Shown in pieces: positions 8,677-16,639 of a DNA stretch of 53,522 nt (positions within the stretch are counted from its first letter, which is position 1; each line of letters opens with the position of its first letter). The stretch covers positions 1 to 53,522 of the forward strand of contig JAMOPJ010000019.1 in assembly GCA_027064525.1 (NCBI GenBank), in the 5' to 3' direction. This DNA comes from Archaeoglobaceae archaeon (GTDB lineage Archaea > Halobacteriota > Archaeoglobi > Archaeoglobales > Archaeoglobaceae). The notes under the pieces were generated by a model. That model ran no database searches, was not told where the DNA came from, and worked only from the letters and a program-made list of their open reading frames with translations. Made by a program: the position numbers and the translations under genes.

Positions 8677-10347
8677 TTAGCTGACAAATACGTCTGTAAC
8701 TTCGAACTTTTCCACATCTACCAATCCCAAATCCGTCACCTTAAGCTTCGGGATCACTGGTAGAGCCATGAACGACAAAGCCAAGATCGGCGACTTCAGC
8801 CTGCATCCCAACCTCCTGATTTCCTCATGAATCCTGTCTATCTTCTCTGCCACAACTTCTGCGTTCTCTTCACTCATTAATCCGGCCACGTTCAGCTGAA
8901 GCTCAGCCTTAACTTCGCCATCTGCAACGACTACAATTCCACCCTGAAGCTCGGCGATTCTGTTCACGGCCTTGCATATGTCTTCATCGTTAGTTCCAAC
9001 GGCTACGATGTTGTGAGCATCATGGGCTACCGATGAGGCAAAGGCACCCTTCTTCAACCCGAACCCTCTGATGTATCCTTTTCCGACGTTTCCAGTAGCC
9101 TTGTGCCTTTCGACGACTACTATCTTAAGGATATCCCTTCCAACGTCAATGCCCTCTACATACTCTCTATCCTCTTCGGTTACGATCTCTCCCTCTATCA
9201 CTCTGATTATCCTCGCAATCCCCTTGCCTTCTATCGCTATATCCGCAGGCTCGAGCATCTTCTTCAGCTTGACGCTTTGTTTGACGAATTCGGGATACTC
9301 ATAAGTTCTCTTTATCTCTCCGACTATCTTCCCATTCGCTATAACCCTCTCAACCTCGAACCTCTCCAAGTTCTTCAGCAGAACTATGTCGGCAAACCTT
9401 CCGGGAGCTATAAGGCCGGCTGTAATTCCGAACCACTCCGCCGGATTCAAAGTGCACATCTGAAGGGCTTTGATCGGATCGACTCCCTCCTCTACGGCTC
9501 TTCTATAAACGTAGTCCAAGTATCCCTGCTCTATCAAATCCTTGGTCGTTCTATCACCATCTGTTACGAGCATGCACCACCTGTAAGCTTTCTTTGCGAT
9601 GTTCAGTAAGGCTTTGAGATTCCTCGCAACCGAACCCTCTCGAATCATGATCCTCATGCCCAATCTGAGCTTCTCCATAGCCTCTTCCTCGCTTATGCTC
9701 TCGTGATCAGAGCCTATACCGGCTGAAATGTATGCGTTTAGCTCCTTACCTCTCAGCATCGGGCAGTGTCCATCTATTGGCTTCTGTTTGGCCTTTACGA
9801 CCTCAATTTTCTTCAGAACCTCTGGATCCTTGTAAATAACTCCAGGATAGTTCATCATTTCAGCCAGTCCGATTACGTTTTCCCATTCGAGCATCTCCGC
9901 AACATCATCAGAGCTTATGACAGCTCCAGAGGTTTCGAGAGGAGAGGAGGGAACGCAGGAGGGAACCATGCAGAAGACCTTCAGCGGGGTAGTCTTCGCC
10001 TCTTCTAACAGAACTCTCACTCCGTCCTTCCCCAATACGTTCGCTATCTCGTGCGGATCCGCTATTACACTCGTCGTCCCTTTGGGCACAACTATTCGAG
10101 CGAATTCCGTAACGCTCAGCATCGACATCTCGATGTGGGTGTGTCCATCGATCAGTCCGGGAACAGCGTAGAGCCCATTAGCGTCGATCTCCTCAACACC
10201 ATCGTATCTACCAATTCCCGCTATTCTATCTCCGCAGATGGCTATATCTGCTTGAACGAACTCCTCCGTCAGAACGTTGACTATTTCGGCGTTCTTTATA
10301 ACTAAGTCCGCTTTCTCCTTACCTAAAGCCACATCTATAATTCGCAT
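8677..10347 (-). CDS. ade: Adenine deaminase
   Basis: The 556-residue protein belongs to the amidohydrolase superfamily. It has the metal-binding motif DGHTHIEMSML near residue 70, ADPHEIANVLG, GSDHESISEEEAMEKLRLG and the catalytic aspartate region VTDGDRT. The C-terminal third (GFGLKKGAFASSVAHDAHNI, AVNRIAELQGG) is specific to adenine deaminases rather than other amidohydrolases. The enzyme converts adenine to hypoxanthine, which fits a purine-salvage role with the phosphoribosyltransferase at 12005-12616. Length is normal. Start ATG 10347 lies only about 30 bases from the 3' end of the broken epimerase gene behind it, so the two could be cotranscribed. Confidence 0.95.
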   Translation of the reverse strand: MRIIDVALGKEKADLVIKNAEIVNVLTEEFVQADIAICGDRIAGIGRYDGVEEIDANGLYAVPGLIDGHTHIEMSMLSVTEFARIVVPKGTTSVIADPHEIANVLGKDGVRVLLEEAKTTPLKVFCMVPSCVPSSPLETSGAVISSDDVAEMLEWENVIGLAEMMNYPGVIYKDPEVLKKIEVVKAKQKPIDGHCPMLRGKELNAYISAGIGSDHESISEEEAMEKLRLGMRIMIREGSVARNLKALLNIAKKAYRWCMLVTDGDRTTKDLIEQGYLDYVYRRAVEEGVDPIKALQMCTLNPAEWFGITAGLIAPGRFADIVLLKNLERFEVERVIANGKIVGEIKRTYEYPEFVKQSVKLKKMLEPADIAIEGKGIARIIRVIEGEIVTEEDREYVEGIDVGRDILKIVVVERHKATGNVGKGYIRGFGLKKGAFASSVAHDAHNIVAVGTNDEDICKAVNRIAELQGGIVVVADGEVKAELQLNVAGLMSEENAEVVAEKIDRIHEEIRRLGCRLKSPILALSFMALPVIPKLKVTDLGLVDVEKFEVTDVFVS

Positions 10348-10361
10348 GAAAGTTTACATGG

Positions 10362-11295
10362 TTATAATGTAAATAAATCTTCTTTAAGCCATCTAACGAC
10401 TTCCTCGATTCTTCTCTCAAGTTTGACTTCCTGTCTCCAACCCAAAGCTTTAAGCTTGTCTACGCTGTAAAACCAGTTCTTCGTGAACAGCATTACGGTT
10501 TCTTCAGCGGAGCTTCCGCCGATTCCACCTTTCAGCTTTAACAGAATATAAGCGAGCTTTGGAGGAATCCCGAAGCGAAGCTTCACTCCTGCATATCTTG
10601 CGACCAACTCAAGAAGGTCTCTTAGCCTCACTGCATTTTCGTTGGCGAGGTTATAAATGCCCTTGCCTTTCTCCATAACGAGAGCCATCGCTCTGACTAC
10701 ATCTTCCACATGGATCGGGTGAATGTAGTTTGTTCCACTTCCTATGACGAACTTCAATTTGTCTTTAACGACCATCTCTATGAAGGTTGAGTCCGTATCT
10801 ACTGCCCACTCCATAGACGAACGCAGGTCTAACTATTTTGACCTTTAAGCCCTCATCACAAGCCTTAAGCACAAACCTCTCAGCTTCAGCCTTCGATTTT
10901 GCGTAGGGGTTTGGATTTGGCTTGTATGGTGAATCTTCGCTCAATGGCTTGGAATTTGCATAGCCAAGGACTCCGACCGTGCTGACGTGCAATAAATCGC
11001 AACCGTGCTCAACACACATCCTTACGATGTTCTTCGTTCCTTCTAAGTTTATCCTCCAAATCTCTTCAGGACTTGCATCGTGCCGAAATAGGGCTGCCAA
11101 ATGGTAAACACCATCTACATTCCGGAAAGCCATTTCAAGCGATTTTGGGTTTGTAACATCTCCGACGACATAATCCACGTCAACCTTAAGCCTCTTTGGA
11201 TCTCTCACAAGTGCGAGCACGCTCTCTCCTCTTTCGATAAGATATCTCAACAGATACGATTCTATGAATCCAGTCGCTCCAGTTACTAGAATCAT
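10362..11295 (-). pseudogene. NAD-dependent epimerase/dehydratase (SDR), frameshifted
   Basis: Two overlapping minus-strand frames make one extended SDR protein of about 310 residues. The first (11295 to 10765) carries the Rossmann motif, the YAKSKAEAE catalytic motif and ends after VRPAFVYGVGSRYGLN; the second continues FIEMVVKDKLKFVIGSGTNYIHPIHVEDVVRAM to the stop. Skipping one base near 10778-10782 joins them exactly at the conserved position. The Rossmann motif reads GATGFIES where the family has GATGFIGS, a glycine-to-glutamate change that should harm NAD binding. Two independent lesions favour real decay over a single sequence error. Related enzymes modify nucleotide sugars or flavonoid-like substrates; the substrate here is unknown. 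Confidence 0.75.
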
Positions 11296-11603
11296 TCAAT
11301 CACCCCCAGCTCCTTCAGTCTTCTTATCGCATCATTGAGATCGTCGAACACGATTAAATGATCCTTAAAAAGCCCTCTTCTCAGCCTAATTCTGACAGCC
11401 TTTGTTCCTCTTGGACATTTTCCCCATCTGATCACGTTCCATGAAATTCTACCGCCGTTGTAAGTTTCTACTCTCGCGAACTCTATATCTTCGTATCTGA
11501 AGACGATCCTGACCAATCCACGAAGGAATCGGACTTCTATGCCATCTTTACCAACCTTGCTCTCGTATCTGAAGATGTATCCGATGTTCGGATCGGGAAA
11601 CAT
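11292..11603 (-). CDS. Conserved hypothetical protein, possible PH-like fold
   Basis: The 103-residue soluble protein has no motif I recognise. Its pattern of short strands followed by a C-terminal helix (FDDLNDAIRRLKELG) is reminiscent of small bacterial PH-like domains, which is only an impression. It is very rich in arginine. Its TGA stop overlaps the ATG of the epimerase gene (ATGA at 11292-11295), so the two were translationally coupled and probably worked together before the epimerase broke. Confidence 0.6.
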   Translation of the reverse strand: MFPDPNIGYIFRYESKVGKDGIEVRFLRGLVRIVFRYEDIEFARVETYNGGRISWNVIRWGKCPRGTKAVRIRLRRGLFKDHLIVFDDLNDAIRRLKELGVIE

Positions 11604-11658
11604 TAGCAGTTAGTGTGAAGAGGAAAGTAAGTGTGAAGGTTGTAACCTAATAGAGATC

Positions 11659-12030
11659 GTGGGAGAGTTCTTGGAGAGGATCGAAAACAGCTTGGATCTC
11701 AATGAATACGACGTTGAAAACGTTAAGGTTGAGCTCGATGAGATATCGAAGTCGATTGCCAGAATTCTGTCCAAATGGTGTCCTCAGATAATCTACGTTC
11801 TGCTAATGAAGGAGATGACATTCAACGGGCTTAGGAGATGCCTAAACGTTAGTTCAAGGGTTCTCTCCGACAAGCTGAAGCTACTCGATGAGATGGGGAT
11901 TATTGAGAGGATAGTAGAAGATTCAAAACCGCCAAGAGTTTGGTATTCTCTCACGAAGAAAGGTAAAAAGATAGCTCTCTCCCTTGTTCCTCTGCTGATA
12001 ACGGTCAAGCTTTCAAAACATCCTCGATAA
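11659..12030 (+). CDS. HxlR-family winged-helix transcriptional regulator
   Basis: The 123-residue protein has the HxlR pattern: ISKWCPQIIYVLL-type first helix with one cysteine, then MTFNGLRRCLNVSSRVLSDKLKLLDEMGII as the helix-turn-helix and PRVWYSLTKKGKKI as the wing. Members often sense redox or reactive compounds through that cysteine and repress neighbouring genes. Start is GTG 11659; no ATG exists in frame back to the stop at 11611. It lies divergent from the small protein/epimerase pair, the most natural target, and its 3' end overlaps the convergent phosphoribosyltransferase gene by 26 bases. Confidence 0.82.
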   Translation: MGEFLERIENSLDLNEYDVENVKVELDEISKSIARILSKWCPQIIYVLLMKEMTFNGLRRCLNVSSRVLSDKLKLLDEMGIIERIVEDSKPPRVWYSLTKKGKKIALSLVPLLITVKLSKHPR

Positions 12031-12616
12031 CGTCCTCGCTGACGTAAAACTCGAACTCCTCCTCAAGCCTTTTCTTGATTTCCTCAACGCTCATCCCATT
12101 GTTTGCAATTCGGCTGATCAAATCCTTTGCATCCTCGTAGAGACTCCAAGGATACACGATCCACCTCCAGCTCTCCATCTCCTTTGCGTAATAATCTGGA
12201 ACGAACTTCGATGTGTGCTTGAAGTCTAGCACGGCTGTTTTCACCTCCTTGGCGTTCCTATCCATTACATGCTTTGCAACCAATTCAACAGTTTCACCAG
12301 TGTCCGCAACATCGTCAACCACGAGAACGCTCTTTTCACTCAGATCTACTGTAAGAGGTTGGGTGATCTTGGCTTTTCCAGTTTCTGTCGCAACCATACC
12401 CCAGTGCTCAGCCTTGACGCTGTAGAGTTCTTTGACAAACAGAAGATCTGCTAAGATTCTCGCAGGAACCCAGCCACCCCTCGCAACTGCTACTATAGCA
12501 TTTGGCTTAAAATTTGATTCCTTTATCTTTTTCGCAAGCACTTTGCAGAGCTCGTATATGTCGTTCCAGTCATACTGAACGCATTTGAACTTCATCGATT
12601 TGCCATGGCATTGCAA
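12005..12616 (-). CDS. Purine phosphoribosyltransferase-like protein
   Basis: The 203-residue protein contains the PRPP-binding motif VLVVDDVADTGET and an upstream AVARGGWVPARIL loop, as in xanthine/guanine and hypoxanthine phosphoribosyltransferases of archaea. It would convert a free purine base plus PRPP to the nucleotide, pairing functionally with adenine deaminase at 8677-10347. The C-terminal extension (about 70 residues after the core, ending FYVSEDVIEDVLKA) is typical of archaeal Gpt-like proteins. The exact base is not determined. The start could be ATG 12616 or ATG 12598 (MKFKCVQYDW). Confidence 0.85.
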   Translation of the reverse strand: MQCHGKSMKFKCVQYDWNDIYELCKVLAKKIKESNFKPNAIVAVARGGWVPARILADLLFVKELYSVKAEHWGMVATETGKAKITQPLTVDLSEKSVLVVDDVADTGETVELVAKHVMDRNAKEVKTAVLDFKHTSKFVPDYYAKEMESWRWIVYPWSLYEDAKDLISRIANNGMSVEEIKKRLEEEFEFYVSEDVIEDVLKA

Positions 12617-12784
12617 TCTTATAATACTTTCGTAATAATTTTAATAAAGTCACGATAAATAATTATAGTTCGTCGAAATTTGGGTTTTTAGTTTACTGTC
12701 AGTTGAATCGGGCTGTTTGTAGTGTAGACATAATGCGAGTGACGATAAATCAAATTAATTCCACAACTGTGAAGTTTTGCGAAA

Positions 12785-12830
12785 ACTATATATATTTTGA
12801 ATAACTCTGCTAAATATTGGAGGAGGTGAT
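12785..12830 (+). promoter_or_regulatory. Promoter and strong ribosome binding site of histone gene 1
   Basis: A textbook archaeal TATA box (ACTATATATATTTT, 12785-12798) lies about 40-50 bases before the start codon, and GGAGGAGGTGAT (12819-12830), almost fully complementary to the 16S rRNA tail, sits 5 bases before ATG 12836. This combination predicts high expression. A short direct repeat with the core ACGATAAAT occurs upstream at about 12652 and 12743 and could be regulatory. Confidence 0.7.
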
Positions 12831-12835
12831 TTAAA

Positions 12836-13039
12836 ATGGGCGAGTTGCCGATTGCCCCGATTGATAGGTTGATTAGAAAGGCTGGTGCAGAAAGAGTTAG
12901 TGAAGACGCGAGAGAAGCGTTGGCAGAGATACTTGAAGAGTGGGCAACCGAAGTGGCGAAGAAAGCCGTCGAGATTGCCAAGCATGCTGGCAGAAAGACC
13001 GTCAAAGCTGAAGACATAAAGCTGGCATTGAAGACGTAA
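12836..13039 (+). CDS. Archaeal histone
   Basis: The 67-residue protein is a single histone fold: [20 protein letters not shown], a central amphipathic helix ([20 protein letters not shown]) and the C-terminal [14 protein letters not shown], which contains the conserved DNA-contact segment. It forms dimers and longer superhelical assemblies that wrap DNA. It is paralogous to the histone at 52080. It is followed by tRNA-Asp 71 bases downstream. Confidence 0.96.
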   Translation: MGELPIAPIDRLIRKAGAERVSEDAREALAEILEEWATEVAKKAVEIAKHAGRKTVKAEDIKLALKT

Positions 13040-13074
13040 CGGTTTTTATAGCGGTTTTGGAATTTTTTACCAAA

Positions 13075-13088
13075 ACCTTTAAAAAGCG
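13075..13088 (+). promoter_or_regulatory. Putative TATA box of tRNA-Asp
   Basis: CCTTTAAAAAGCGA lies about 25-35 bases before the first base of the tRNA, the expected archaeal promoter distance. Confidence 0.4.
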
Positions 13089-13110
13089 ACAAATGAAATA
13101 GATTCCCGAA

Positions 13111-13185
13111 GCCCGGGTGGTGTAGCCCGGCCCATCATGCGGGCCTGTCGAGCCCGCGACCCGGGTTCAAATCCCGGCCCGGGCG
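13111..13185 (+). tRNA. tRNA-Asp (GTC)
   Basis: The acceptor arms GCCCGGG/CCCGGGC pair perfectly, the anticodon arm CGGGC-CTGTCGA-GCCCG displays anticodon GTC and the T arm is CCGGG-TTCAAAT-CCCGG. The discriminator is G, as usual for tRNA-Asp. No intron is visible and CCA is not encoded. Integrase debris follows within 60 bases, so this tRNA is a plausible old integration target. Confidence 0.96.
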
Positions 13186-13238
13186 CTTCTAACCCCGTCA
13201 AACGCACGGGGGGTAAACATCAACCTCTTAAATTAGCT

Positions 13239-13312
13239 TCAGACAGCCTCCATGTATTGGCAAATTCTCAACATCTTTCTAAACTCCTCTTCGGTTGATA
13301 AGATTCGACGGG
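13239..13312 (-). pseudogene. Integrase shard (core-domain start), inverted
   Basis: Read on the minus strand this short stretch encodes LSTEEEFRKMLRICQ, closely similar to LITEEEFRRMLEVCR in the integrase relic at 52.9 kb. It ends in a stop after MEAV. It is a remnant of the region opening the catalytic domain of an archaeal tyrosine recombinase, lying in opposite orientation to the C-terminal shard next to it. Confidence 0.55.
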
Positions 13313-13361
13313 TTAGTTTCCAGTTTTCCGAGAGCAAAACCTAAGCTCCTCCTTGCAAATC

Positions 13362-13425
13362 AGGATGTTGAAAAATGCGGAATCAAGCCAGTATGCAGTC
13401 CAAGGACTTGGAGGTCAGAAAATGT
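13362..13425 (+). pseudogene. Integrase shard (C-terminus)
   Basis: The bases encode LANQDVEKCGIKP and, one frame over, SKDLEVRKC. The same two blocks occur at the end of the integrase relic at the window's right edge (LADRDVEN...YGIKP, SKDLEVRKC), with near-identical nucleotides. About 15 bases are missing between DVE and GIKP, and there is a frameshift before SKDLEVRKC. The intervening stretch up to 13476 shows no intact gene. Confidence 0.6.
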
Positions 13426-13476
13426 GAAAAACAAGAGAATGATATTGCTTTTGCGTCGTTCCAACCCCTATATTTG

Positions 13477-14096
13477 TCAATATTCCCTCTTAACCTTGGG
13501 CAAATGCCATCCAAATTGGATGGAAGCTATTCTGAGAACAGTTGTGATTAATGCCGAAATGAACATTGCAACTTCGAACGTAACAAAGAAATTCAAAACG
13601 TAAAGTCCAGCACCACCAATAAGGGCGGCGGTTGCGTAGAATTCTCTCGTGAAGATGAGAGGAACTTCCCCGGCAAGAACATCTCTAATTATACCTCCCC
13701 CCGTCCCAGTAAACATGGCGGCGAACATAATCCCAAGTGGGCCGAGCCCTACGTTTAAGGCCACGGCTCCCCCAAGTGCAGCGAAGGCACCCAGTCCTAC
13801 TGCATCGAAGTATGGCAGAAAACCAATAGCGTTGGCAACCCTTCTATACATGCAGATCGTGATAGTTATAGCAGCAATCGCTATGATAAAATCAGGCTCG
13901 CTTCTGAATGCTAACGGTGGAACATTACCTGCGATTATGTCTCTTATGATACCTCCTCCAAAGCTGTAGCGAGACCTAGAAACGCACAACCGAAAATGTC
14001 CATATTCTTGTCAATTCCCTTAAGTGCACCACTCACTGCAAATGCAAATACGCCAACGTAGTTCATCGTTAATACAACGAGTTCAAAAACACCCAT
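13477..14096 (-). pseudogene. TRIC/UPF0126-family membrane protein, frameshifted
   Basis: Two frames reconstruct one roughly 205-residue protein with six to seven membrane helices and two glycine-rich TRIC motifs (GGGIIRDIIAGNVPPL and GGGIIRDVLAGEVPLI) arranged as an internal repeat. These proteins form trimeric cation channels. The break is near 13955: the upper frame reads FLGLATAL then EEVS-stop, the lower frame continues GGGIIRD; one extra G would restore ATAL-GGG exactly. The C-terminus (FGWHLPK) is complete, so only this single base separates it from an intact gene. Start ATG 14096 follows GGAGAG; ATG 14150 is possible. Sequence error is a real alternative to decay. Confidence 0.75.
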
Positions 14097-14172
14097 TTCT
14101 CTCCGGTTTTGAGTCTCCCATTTATTTAGCTTTTCTGTATGTAGACTCATCCACTGTCTCTGTGTGGATGTA

Positions 14173-14265
14173 TTATCTATACAGCTTTATTCCTTCCATT
14201 CTTTTAAAATGCTTCAAGTTTCTCGTATAAAGAGTTACGTCGTTTTCAATCACGATTCGCAATCT
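14173..14265 (-). pseudogene. C-terminal remnant of a VapC/PIN-domain toxin
   Basis: The minus strand encodes RIVIENDVTLYTRNLKHFKR followed by MEGIKLYR and a stop. The pattern ENDVTLxTRNxKHFxRxEGxKL is the usual end of PIN-domain ribonuclease toxins (VapC). No N-terminal part with the first acidic residues is present, so the gene is a remnant. Confidence 0.55.
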
Positions 14266-14367
14266 AGTTCAGGCCATACTTATAATTCTTAGCACGATTT
14301 TATAAAAAGATAAGTTAAAAACTTTCGATGGAAACTCTTTTTAAGTTTCAAGTTAAAGTGCCTATTT

Positions 14368-14586
14368 ATGCAAAAAGATGTTACACTTTCTGATATTATG
14401 GAAGAAATTAAGAAGCTTAGAGAAGACGTCGAACGTGTTGAAGGGTTGATCAGATACATCATCGAGTCTGCGCTTGCAATCGAAGAGGAGGAATCACTCA
14501 GAGGGACAAAAGATATCAGGTCCAGAGAACCGTCGAAATACGGCCCTCTTAAGGAGCTTGATGATGCTTTGAAGAGAGAAAAATGA
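14368..14586 (+). CDS. Small coiled-coil protein, possible antitoxin
   Basis: The 72-residue charged protein has a helical first half with heptad-like spacing (MEEIKKLREDVERVEGLIRY) and a disordered, basic tail. It resembles archaeal antitoxins of VapB or RelB type only in size and composition. The stop codon overlaps an ATG opening a 21-codon frame (MSSELLQVIKFHKYMSIHYY), which may be the stub of a lost partner. It lies next to the PIN-toxin remnant on the other strand, so toxin-antitoxin debris is a reasonable reading, not a proven one. Confidence 0.5.
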   Translation: MQKDVTLSDIMEEIKKLREDVERVEGLIRYIIESALAIEEEESLRGTKDIRSREPSKYGPLKELDDALKREK

Positions 14587-14638
14587 GCTCCGAGCTTTTG
14601 CAGGTTATCAAATTCCACAAATATATGTCCATACATTA

Positions 14639-15003
14639 CTATAAGTAAACAACGCTATACCACTTACTGATTATCGCTGAAATCAGCAAAATCATAGTTG
14701 TAATCGAAGATCCTATTGGCAAATCGAATACATAGCTCATAGTAAATCCAGAAAGAGATGACAAGGCGAGCAGTTGTCTTTTAGCGGTGTCACCAATCAG
14801 TACTGTGGCATTTTGGCTTAGAAAAAGGCAAACTAAATGAGCTGAAGAAAATCGGGTTTAAGATATTGGATGTGATAAATATGGGTAACGACATGGATAA
14901 AATGATAATTGCAAAAAAGATATAAAATATTGCCAAATGAGTTAACTGAAGTGTTATTAAATTCTTTTTAAAGTTTCTCTTTGATTCGATATATGAAGCA
15001 CTC
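14639..15003 (-). pseudogene. Remnant of an ABC-3 family metal-ion permease
   Basis: The minus strand carries the last part of a membrane protein in two frames: THLAIFYIFFAIIILSMSLP in one, then SQNATVLIGDTAKRQLLALS and GFTMSYVFDLPIGSSITTMI in another, ending at a stop at 14639-14641. The second part matches the C-terminal helices of ZnuB/MntB-type permeases (PAATAxLL..., SYxxDLPSGxxI). The N-terminal half and any ATPase or binding-protein genes are missing. The stretch 14587-15145 contains nothing else I can call a gene. Confidence 0.5.
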
Positions 15004-15067
15004 ATTTAGTGAAACAGGTGTAATCCTTTACGGTTCGTTTGAGATGCAAGTTGGCAGATCATCCTTT

Positions 15068-15088
15068 GCATACTTATTATAAGCATAC
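15068..15088. promoter_or_regulatory. Dyad upstream of the amino-acid ABC operon, operator candidate
   Basis: GCATACTTAT and ATAAGCATAC form an imperfect 10-base inverted repeat around one T. It lies about 25-45 bases upstream of the presumed TATA box of the binding-protein gene, where an archaeal activator or repressor could act. Confidence 0.35.
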
Positions 15089-15112
15089 CATTAGTCAGAG
15101 CAAATCGTTTGG

Positions 15113-15123
15113 TTTTTATATCC
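15113..15123 (+). promoter_or_regulatory. Putative TATA box of the amino-acid ABC operon
   Basis: TTTTTATATCC lies about 25-30 bases before the ATG at 15146, consistent with a nearly leaderless transcript. Its good quality suggests that the operon is still transcribed despite the nonsense codon in the first gene. Confidence 0.4.
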
Positions 15124-15145
15124 TTAACCAGCCATACGACATTTC

Positions 15146-15946
15146 ATGGCAAGGAAGGCGTTTTTGATCGCGATAGTTTTGTGACTGATTTTAATCGGAT
15201 GTGCACAGGAGAAGAAGGAAGCACCTACTGCAACTCCTGGCTTCAAGCTCGTAAAGCCGGGTGTTCTTACGGTAGGAATGGACGCAACATATCCTCCGTT
15301 CGAATACATAAACGAGACGACAAAAGAGTTTGAAGGATTCGATGTCGATCTGATGAAGGCAATAGCCCAAAAGCTTGGCCTAAAGGTGGAGTTTAAGAAC
15401 GTTGCTTGGGAGGGTATAATCCCCGGTTTAGTTACGCACCAATACGACTGTATCTGCAGTGCGATGACTATAACTGAGGAGAGAGCCAAGCAAGTTGACT
15501 TCAGCGATCCATACTTCATCGCAAGTCAGGTTATAGTTGTTAGAGCTGACGACGACAGAATTCACGACGTGAAGGATTTGGAGGGCAGGGTTGTAGGAGT
15601 CCAGCTTGGAACGACTGGAGACTTCTTTGCCGAAGATCTGCTCAAGCAGGGTATTCACTTCGAGCTGAAGAAGTATAAGACCACGCCCGACGCACTGCTC
15701 GACTTGAAGAACGGTAACTTGGATGCTGTAATAATAGACAACGGAATAGCGTTGTGGATGGCCAAGAAGTGTCCAGAAGATTACAAAGTTATCACTGGCA
15801 ACAAGAGCCTAACGCACGAGGAATACGGAATAGCCGTCGCAAAGGACAACCCAGAACTGCTGAAGGCTATAAATCAGGCTTTGAAAGAAATAAAGGAGGA
15901 CGGAACATACCAGAAGATCTACGAGAAGTGGTTCGGTTCCTCTTAA
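15146..15946 (+). CDS. Polar amino-acid ABC binding lipoprotein, stop codon in signal peptide
   Basis: From ATG 15146 the frame reads MARKAFLIAIVL, then TGA at 15182-15184, then LILIGCAQEKKEA, that is, a lipoprotein signal peptide with lipobox LIGC interrupted by a stop. Downstream the frame is intact and encodes a classic type-3 periplasmic-binding fold (VGMDATYPPFEYINE, GFDVDLMKAIAQKLG, AKQVDFSDPYF, VGVQLGTTGD) for glutamine, arginine or a similar amino acid. If translation began at ATG 15278 the protein would lack both signal and first strand. The permease and ATPase genes follow directly. The TGA is either a real nonsense mutation or a sequence error; recoding is unlikely. Confidence 0.85.
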
Positions 15947-15964
15947 TTTTTTTGAGGGGTATTC

Positions 15965-16639
15965 ATGGTTGGAATTGGTCAGTTTGATATCGATCTTTTT
16001 ATTCGTATACTTCCAGATTTAGCTTACGGTGCTCTCATCACGCTCAAGTTTACAACTTTTTCAATCTTATTCGGTTTAATTTTGGGAACGATCACCGGTA
16101 TATTTAGGATCGTTAGGAATCCTATTCTAAATGCATTTTCAACAGCATACGTCGAATTCATCAGAGGAACTCCGCTTTTGGTTCAAATCATGATAGTTTA
16201 TTACGGCTTACCCGAAGCTGGAATCAGACTTCCGCCAGAACTGGCAGGAATCTTAGCCTTAAGCATCAACAGCGGAGCTTACATCGCTGAAATAATAAGG
16301 GCTGGGATCCAGAGCGTTCCAAAGGGTCAGATGGAAGCCGCACGATCCTTAGGAATGACCTACGTTCAGGCTATGAGATACGTCGTCCTTCCGCAAGCTT
16401 TTAGAAACATCCTTCCAGCTTTGGGTAACGAATTCATCGCACTGCTAAAGGATTCATCACTGCTTTCAGTCATTGCAATAGCCGAGCTGACGAGGATGGG
16501 TATGCAGATCTACGCAGTTACTTTCAACGCTTGGACTCCTCTTTTGGGAGTTGCGCTGTTCTACCTCATGATGACGTTACCTTTAAGTAGACTCGTGGAT
16601 TACGCTCAGAGGAGGATAGGTGGCCATGAGTCTGCTTGA
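15965..16639 (+). CDS. Polar amino-acid ABC transporter permease
   Basis: The 224-residue protein has about five membrane helices and the ATPase-docking EAA loop [20 protein letters not shown]. The early block [20 protein letters not shown] and the segment [20 protein letters not shown] are diagnostic of the HisM/GlnP permease family. It forms a homodimer in the membrane with the ATPase encoded next. The start ATG follows TGAGGGG by a few bases. The gene starts 18 bases after the binding-protein stop and overlaps the ATPase gene by 14 bases, so the three form one operon. Confidence 0.93.
   Translation: MVGIGQFDIDLFIRILPDLAYGALITLKFTTFSILFGLILGTITGIFRIVRNPILNAFSTAYVEFIRGTPLLVQIMIVYYGLPEAGIRLPPELAGILALSINSGAYIAEIIRAGIQSVPKGQMEAARSLGMTYVQAMRYVVLPQAFRNILPALGNEFIALLKDSSLLSVIAIAELTRMGMQIYAVTFNAWTPLLGVALFYLMMTLPLSRLVDYAQRRIGGHESA

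Noticed and set aside
15182-15184. Selenocysteine or other recoding of the TGA in the binding protein
   Set aside because: The codon lies in a signal-peptide hydrophobic core that is removed during export, no partner Cys is expected there in homologues, and no recoding structure is visible. Mutation or sequence error is simpler.
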